Of a stretch of 64,000 nucleotides of DNA, positions 38,457-46,700 are shown in pieces; the first letter of the stretch is position 1, and every line of letters begins with the position of its first letter. The notes under the pieces were generated by a model that was not told the DNA's origin, ran no database searches, and saw only the letters and a program-made list of their open reading frames with translations. The position numbers and the translations under genes were made by a program. This stretch comes from Nelumbo lutea (taxonomy: Eukaryota; Streptophyta; Magnoliopsida; Proteales; Nelumbonaceae), in NCBI GenBank assembly GCA_022828595.1, contig JAKGHH010000003.1, positions 59,447,759 to 59,511,758 on the forward strand, in the 5' to 3' direction.

Positions 38457-38506
<50 letters not shown>

Positions 38507-41500
38507 TGGTTTGAACTCGAGAAGATTTCTCTAGTCGGCCAAATATTATTTATATGTTTCTGATTAAATACATAAAGACTCTTATGCCCCTAATTAAGTA
38601 TGGGACGTAGTACTTAAACCTGAATATAATGGACATTACATTACACTATTAATATAAATTGAAATGATAAAATTACCCCTATGTAGCTGACTCTAACACC
38701 CCCCCAAAGCTGGTGAGTATATATCATATAGTCCCAGCTTGTCACAAATGTAATCCACTCTTCCTCAACTCAACCCCTTGGTGAACAATTTTGCACGCTG
38801 GTTTTTTGTGTTTACATATGTAGTACTTATTACTCCACTGAGCACCCTCTCTCTCATGGAAAATTGGATTGGATGAAATGTGCATTGCAGCTTGGTTGTC
38901 ACAAGAAAGCTTTATGAGGCTATCAATTGTATATCCCATCTCTTGTAAAAGGTTCTTCAATCATACTAGTTCACATGTAGTGTGTGCCATGGCTCTATAT
39001 TCAGCTTCTGCACTATTCCTTGTTACTACAGTCTACTTTTTACTCTTCCATGTCACAAAATTCCCTCCAAAAAAGGTACAATACTCTGTAGCGGACCTCC
39101 CGTCAATCATTGAACCAGCCCAATTAGCATCTTTGTAGCTCTCTATCTCTACTCTTATATAAGAGTAGAGATTTCCTCCTCTACTCTTATATAACAAACC
39201 ATGACCTGGAGCTCCCTTCAAGTACCGAACAATCCTTAAAACTACATGAACCGACTTACTACACTGACCGCAAAAGATATATTTGGCCGAGTAATAGTTA
39301 GATAATTCAGCTTTCCTACTAAGCTCAAATACCTTCCTGGGTCCTTAAACCTCTCACCTGCATCACTATGCAACTTGACATTCGGTTCCATGGGTGTTTC
39401 AGCTAGTTTGGCACCTAACAAATTTGTCTCCAACAAATCAAGGACATTCTTTTGTTGGCACAAATTAATACCATGCTTAGACCTCACTAGCTCTATCCCT
39501 AAGAAGTATTTTAACTTCCAAAGGTCCTTTGTTTGGAAGTGACCATGCAAAAATGTCTTCAACCTGTCACTACCTGTAATGATAATGCCAACTACATATA
39601 TCACCAACAAAATCTTCCTAGCAAACGAATCATAACTAAATACTGAATGATCAACCTGACATTGTGCTTGTCAGAAAAAAATAAAAATAAAAAATAACTG
39701 GCACTGCCTCATGTCAAACTCTTTCACCATTTGGGCTGGTTGGGCTGGTTCAATGATTGACGGGATGCTAATTGGGCAACTTGACATCACAACGTTGTGC
39801 TGATTCACATGTAGGGTGTGCACACTACTCCCCCTGAGCAACAAAACCTGGTGGTTGCTCCATATAAACCTCCTCAAGAAGGTCACCATGTAAAAAGGCA
39901 TTCTTGATGTCAAGTTGAAATAGAGGCCAATCATACATTACAACTAGCGAAATCAAAACATGGATTGAGCCAATCTTAGTAACAGGAGTAGTGTTTTAAA
40001 AGCGCAAGGCACAAAAAAAGCGCAAGAGCCAATTTGCGCCTAAGGCGCAAGGCAAAGCGTGTGCCTTTTTGAAGCAAGGCGTGGAATTACAAAAAAATTG
40101 GTAAAAAAGTTAGAAATTTCGAAAAAAAAAGCCAAAAAATTTAGAAAATGCAAAAAATTAAAAAAATGTTAAACATTGTGTTAATAAAAAATATAACCAA
40201 AATGTTAAAATAGATGTTTTAAAAAACCTATTGTCTAAAATTAAAATACATAAACATAACATGTAAAGCGTATTCAAATGAAAATTTAAAAATAAAAGCA
40301 AACATATAAAGCATTTTCAAGCATGTAAAATCCACAATCTTTTTTTTTTTCCTCAATTGCATTACTTCAAGTAGCTAATGTGATGTAAAACATATTGCAT
40401 TCTTGATTCTATGAGTTGCCTTTGTACCACTACCTCTCCCCTCGAGGCATGCCGAAACAAGTCCATGTTAGGGTCTTGATTTTATGAGTCTTAAATTCTT
40501 AAAAGGATATTTTATTGGAATGAATGAATGAACAACATTAGCAAATAGGGAGTTCTCGGAGCTTGCCTTGGGGGTTCATTCATTCATTCCAATAAAATAT
40601 CTTCTTAAAAAGCAATTAAAGTTATAAAGTCATTATTTTTATGTGAGACATAAGAATTTAAGACCTTAATATGGACTTGTCTGGGCTTGCCTCGAGGGGT
40701 GTGGGCGTGAGCCCAAGGGCGGAGCCCTCAGCTCAGTCGTTAGGCTAAAAAAAAGCAAAAAAGCGCAGAATTTTAAAAAGGCACACACCTGGGCTGAAGT
40801 GCAAGGCGCATCAGGCATGCGCCTTTTGAAAGGGGTGCGACTAGGACTTGGGCGAGGTGCATACCCTAAAATGTGCCTCGCCTATGCACCTAGACGTGTC
40901 TTTTAAATCACTGAATAGGAGAGAAGGTTTCTGTGTAGTCAATGCCATATAATTGTGAATACCCTTTTGCAATTAAACGAGCCTTCGACCACTCTACACT
41001 ACCATCTAGTAAATACTTGCCAGAAGGAAGAGTGGTGAGATCTCATGAATGATTATGAGCTAGAGTAGAGAGTTCTTCCATTGCTTGGCACCATGCTGCC
41101 ACCCTAGAGAGGTTGGGGCTTATTGGACATTCTTAGGGATAGAAACAAAAGATAGCAAAGAAACAAACTGCTGATGGGAGGCAAAAATGTGAGATATCGA
41201 AACAAAATTGGAAATGGGATGAAGAGTGCAACTACATTTTTCATAAAGTAATGGGAAGGCCAAGGTCGAAGAGAGGCGTGAAATTGGTGTTGAAACAATT
41301 GCCGGATCTATTGACGGTGAAGAGATTGGAGGAGTCGTCGATACTTGTTGATGTGTATACCTTGCCTGATAGGTGGTCATTCAGCAGGAAGCTACACTAG
41401 AGACGACGACTGAGACACAACTAGAACAAGAGGGATGGGGTTCTCAACCAGAATTGGAAGTGAAGGTGGAAAAGGAGGAGAGACATCCAACCCTGAAAAG

Positions 41501-43710
41501 AATGGAACAAACTCAAAGTATGTAGCATCAACACAAACAAAAGAGCGTTGGGAACTGGTATTATAACATCTATACCTTTTCTTGGTTCTAGAATAGCCAA
41601 GAAAAACACACTTAGTAGATCGTGCATCTAACTTGTCCATTCCTGGTCCAAGATTATGAACAAAGCACACACACCCAAAAATCATAGGAGTGAGAGGAAA
41701 AGTAGACAAAGTGGGAAACATGATGGAGAAGGGAGAATGACCTTCAAGGATAGACATGGGTGTCCGATTAATGAGGAAGTAGGATGTAAGTACGACATCA
41801 CTCCAAAAACATTTGGGTACATTTATATGGTGCAAAAGGGACCGAACTGTTTCCAAGAGGTGGTGGTTCTTTCTTTCAACTACCCCATTTTGCTGAGGGG
41901 TGTAAGTACATGAAGTTTGATGAATAATACCATGTTGTTCCAAATATTGATGAAAATGTGCAAAAATATTCTCGACTATTATTGAATCGAATGATCTTAA
42001 TATGTACACCAAATTGAGTGCGAATTTCAGCATGAAACTTTTAAAAAGTAGAAAACACTTAACTCATTTCTTTCATAAGATAAGCCATGTCATCCTTGAA
42101 TAATCATCAACAAAAATTACAAAAATATTTGTAACCATTGTATGATACTATTCTATTTGGACCCCCAATGTCTATATGGACAAAAGAATAAGGATTTGAC
42201 ATACGACTATCAATCCTAGACTTAAAGGGAACATGATGGTGTTTTCCATACTGACATGACTCACATTCTAAAGTAGAAAGACTACCCAACGATGGAAGAA
42301 GTAACTTGAGTGCTTTAAGAGATGGATGACCAAGCCGACAATGCCACTGAAGGGGAGAAAGAGACGATTGAAGAGCTATTGACGAGCCATCATCATCAAG
42401 GTAATATAATTCACCAACTTCATACCATCTATCAATCTTCATCCCCATTTTGAGATCCTAAGAAACACAAGAAGGGTAAAAAGTGATGGAACAATTAAGA
42501 GACTTGGTTAATATGCTAACAGGCATAAGGTTAAAAGGAAATTTGAGAACATATAAAACTAAGGACAAGGGTACAGAATCTAGGTCAACATTACCAACAC
42601 CATAGATAGAAGATGTGGAACCATTAGCAAGGGTAACTGTGTGTGATGTAGAAGACTGAGAAAGAGAAGAAAACACACATGGTGTCCCAGTCATATGATC
42701 AAAAGCTCTAGAATCGATAATCCAATGGGAGGATTTGGATGCCAGACAAGCCATACCTAAGTGGGCAAGGGTAGCAGTATTCCACTATGATGTAGCTTGA
42801 AGAAACCACTCATATTTATCACGTGGGACAGTTAACATCTCTTTTCTGGAGACATCTATAGATGTAGATGGTGTCGGATCACTTTGTCGAATTTCATCTT
42901 GTACCACCACCACCAGCCACCACATGATTAGCCCAAGTAGAGGGTGGACCATGTAAATCATAACTAAAGTTGATAGTATGCCCCTCCATTCCACAGTGCG
43001 TGCACCTCTTCACACCATTACAACATCCTCTACCACGTGCTCCCCTTGAGTCTCAACCTCCAAAACGTTCACCACCATGGTTGAACATTGGACCATTACT
43101 ACCACCATGACCTAAATGACTTCCTCAAGCTCCTCTACCACCACAACCCCCACCTCAAGTTACTATAAAGGCAGGCCTATCAGTCATAGTAGGATGCTTT
43201 GGAGGTCCAACAATAATCCTCCAGAGACGAGCAAACACTTCCTCTAGAGAGGGAAGAGCGGATCCAGATGGTATTTGTGCTCTTATCGGTTTATATTCAG
43301 CCTCCAATCCTACTAGAAATCTGGTACATCGAGTTGTTTTCTTTGTTGTTGTTGAACTTTGAATCAGATGTAAGAGGATGATAAACATTCAATTCATTCT
43401 AAAGATTCCTCATGCTAGCATAGTTTTCAAGGTGTCAAGGCAAAGGCTAGGTGACATGGGGGTGCCTAGTCGCCTAGGCGATGGATTTTTGTAAGTAAAA
43501 AATGCATATCCTAAGTAGTTCCCTAGGTTTCATAACCATCTTTCCTTAATAACTATCCATAATTTTCATAAGAAAATTATAAACTGCATGTTTAAATCTA
43601 GAAAATCAACATATTTATGAGAAGAAAAAGAAGAAAGAAAGAAAATTCAAAAAATATGGGGACTGAACCCCTGTTTTTGTTATTGGAAAAGAAGAAAAGA
43701 AAAGGTGGAA

Positions 43711-43745
<35 letters not shown>

Positions 43746-46700
43746 AGTGGAGGAAGAAATCTGTTGATTAGACAAAACTTTAAGTTTTTCCCTTACTTAT
43801 TGGTTCAGATTCTGAAGTCTTTGAGGGTTCAATACAGCAGTTAGCAATACTTGTGTTGATTAAACCCTAACAAATAAGAAAATAATAAAAAGAAATTAGT
43901 TTATAAACACAAAAATGAATATTTTTGTTCAATAATGTCTATTTTATAATTATAATCTCAAAAAAGTAACAATATAAAAGTATTTTATAAGACAATATAA
44001 AAAATGCTTGGTGACTGGGCGAGGCAAGCCTCCAAGGGCGCCCGCCTAGGCGTCACCTTGACAACTATGCATACTAGCATGATACTCCTCAAAACTTTGA
44101 TTATCTTCCTAAAGATTAAAATACTCTTGGTAAAGCTGATATACTCTAGTAGTGTTATTTAGTGATTTAAAAGGCGCGCATAGGCGCACAGGCGCACAGG
44201 TGAGGTGCATTTTAGGGTATGCGCCTCGCCTAGGTCCTAGGCACAACCCTTTCAAAAGGCGTTGCGCCTTGCGCCTCAGCCCAGGCGTGTGCCTTTTGAA
44301 AATTTGGTGCTTTTTTGCCTTATTTGAACATAACGGCTCGGTCGGGGGCTCTGCCCCTGGACCCCTGTGCCACGCCCCCAATTTGGTAATGTTATTCATT
44401 CATTCATCCTAATAAAATGTCTTCTTAAAAGGAAAATAAAACTATAAAATCATTATTTTTTGTGTGAAAATTAAGAATTTAAAACCTAACGTGGGCTTGT
44501 TTGGGCTTGCCTCAAGGGCTTGGCACAAAGCCGGCTCGTAGAATCAGGAATGTAATATGTTTTACATTACATTAGCTATGTGAAATACTGCAATTGAGTG
44601 AAAAAAGAAATTAGAGGTTTTACATGCTTGAAAATGTTTTATATGTTTGAATTTATTTTTAAATTTTCATTTGAATATGCTTTACATCTTATGTTTATGT
44701 ATTTTAATTTTAGACAATAGTTATTTTAAAACATTATTTTTAAATTTTAGTTTATATTTTTTATTAATGTTATGTTTAATATTTTTATTTTTTTTGAATT
44801 TTTTGGCATTTTGTTTGAATTTTTTGACTTTTTTATTTTTTAGCATTTTTTTTTTATTTTTGCGCTTTACATAAAAAAGGCGCACGCCTTGCCTTGCGCA
44901 TTGTGCCTCTGGCACAAATTGACCCTTGTGCCTTTTTTGCGCCTTGCACTTTTAAAACATTAGTGTTATCTTGTCCAAAGTACAACTTCTTTGCATGGTC
45001 CCAAATCTCTTTGGTTGTATCTAAGAACATAAAATTTACACTGATCTTAGTTTCCATTACTGTTCCACAACCATGTCTTAATCTGTGCATCTTCTAGTTC
45101 CCAATCACCGTAACCCTGAGAATTAGTTGAGGGTTTTTTTCCTCTTTCACATGCTTCACCTTCTTCTTAGCCCTAAGAAAGACTTGCACAGATTTAGCGC
45201 AAGGTATTTAATTCTCACTATTCAACTTAATAGAGGTCATCTGCACACTGATATAATTAGGGGGAATCATAACACTAGATTTATCTTCACTGCTGTCTCC
45301 CATTGCAGCCATAAAACAAAAGCTCCACTCACTAGTACTTCACTTGCTAGCCACCACTGCACATATGTTTTCAACCCTAACTGTCACTGCAGTCCTACTG
45401 TTTCAGCACCATAAAAGACACTCGAATACACCAAAAACACATACCACCAGACCTGCAACTGAGTACTACCTAGTTCACACTGTATCATCCGTATAACCTA
45501 CTTATTTAAACTTTACAAATAAGTCCTGCACTAATCTGATCACCCACCACCTGAAATAGCCCTCTTAGATCCATCAATTAGAGGGTTTCTACAAACCACA
45601 TGAAACTAACATTACACAACCAACTGGAGGCATGAAAACCTCTAAAAAGGAAAAATGACAACTCCTTTTCAGCCTTTCTGTGAGACTCCAAATGATCAAT
45701 GAGATCTCTGCAGAGATCTAGGGCAAAGGACGAACCGGAAAATTCTGGGTTGACCTGAACTGTTTACAGTGGCTCTGATACTGTGTTACAGAACAGATCT
45801 GTACTGGTTTCAGCCCTAGATTAGCAGAGAATACTAGCAGAAGAGAGAAAGAGAGATAGAACTGGTTTGAAGTAGAGAAGAAGATTTCTCTAGTCAGCCA
45901 CTTTATTTATGTGTTTCTGATTAAATACATAGACTCTTATGCCCCTAATTAAGTATGGAACATAGTACTTAAAACCTGAACATAATAGACATTACATCAG
46001 ACTATTAATATAAACTGAAATGACAAAACTACCCCTGTATAGTCGATTCTAACAAACACATTGACAGCCATGTTCCTAGACAGTTTTTTTACTCTCTCTC
46101 TCTCTCTCCCCTCAGATGCCACTAGCCTGAATAGTGACATGAAGAATGCTGATATTTCCCAGGTACCTAATTTTTTTCCTGAGCCCCATGAAGATGACAG
46201 CAATGATTAGTTTGTGTTCTGCTGATATCTTTGCCCATGATCCAATAGGAGATGATATTGCTAAAGAATATGCAATTGTACTGAGGGTTAGCTTTCTGAC
46301 ATGGTGATAATGTTTGATACAGTGATATCATATTACAATGTATGCAATTGTTTATTCTTAAGTTATTCTGCTACTTCTTTTTTGTTTATTGGAGATCCAT
46401 GATAGTTGGATATCCCACACCACAGCTTGTGGCTCAGTTTTGTATAGAATAAGTTGCTTCTAATTCACATTTGTTTAATAGTTGCTAAAGTGCTTGAATG
46501 TAATCAGTCTTACAGAGAGTAAAAGAGGTGGCAGTACTACCCCTTTTTCCACTAAAGAGTTGTCACCACCACCATCCCTCCTCTGAACACCACCCGATCT
46601 ATGATCTTCGAGCCACCCCTCCTCCCCTCAAGCTCTGCGCCAGAGGGCACAGATAGGTACCCTTTTTGGCTTTCCATTCTCAGGGGTGTCACTAATGGAC

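Larger units (their letters stand above)
38740..45170 (-). pseudogene. Copia-3 gag-pol (decayed, split by insertions)
   Basis: In element order: gag start (45170-44962, [18 protein letters not shown]), gag middle (43388-43155), protease (42754-42458), pre-integrase (42448-42107, [15 protein letters not shown]), integrase (42033-41392, [12 protein letters not shown]), RT (about 41090-40930, then 39934-39242) and RNase H (39221-38742). Two active sites are destroyed: protease reads [10 protein letters not shown] for DSGASDHMTG, and RT reads YVVG where the family has YVDD. hAT-like elements split RT (39989-40913) and gag (44159-44961), and a MITE lies at 43421-44070. Confidence 0.87.
38402..46054 (-). 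mobile_element. Copia-3, Ty1/copia retrotransposon with three passenger insertions
   Basis: LTRs 38402-38698 and 45784-46054 (TGTTACAGAAC...TCTAACA) bound a minus-strand element. The flanking pentamer AAACA is present on the left (38397-38401) and on the right if the terminal A of the LTR is shared (46054-46058). A PBS related to TGGTATCAGAGC abuts the right LTR and a G-rich purine tract (GCTTTGGGGGGG) abuts the left. Subtracting two hAT-like elements and one MITE leaves about 5.3 kb, the usual copia size. Confidence 0.9.

Noticed and set aside
43617..43844. Lys/Arg-rich 75-codon frame
   Set aside because: Translation of an A-rich and (GAA)n tract inside a MITE; no domain.
44109..44412. Paired open frames on opposite strands at 44.1-44.4 kb
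   Set aside because: They fall in the GC-rich repeat arm of hAT-like element B; Arg/Pro-rich translation reflects GCGCC repeats.
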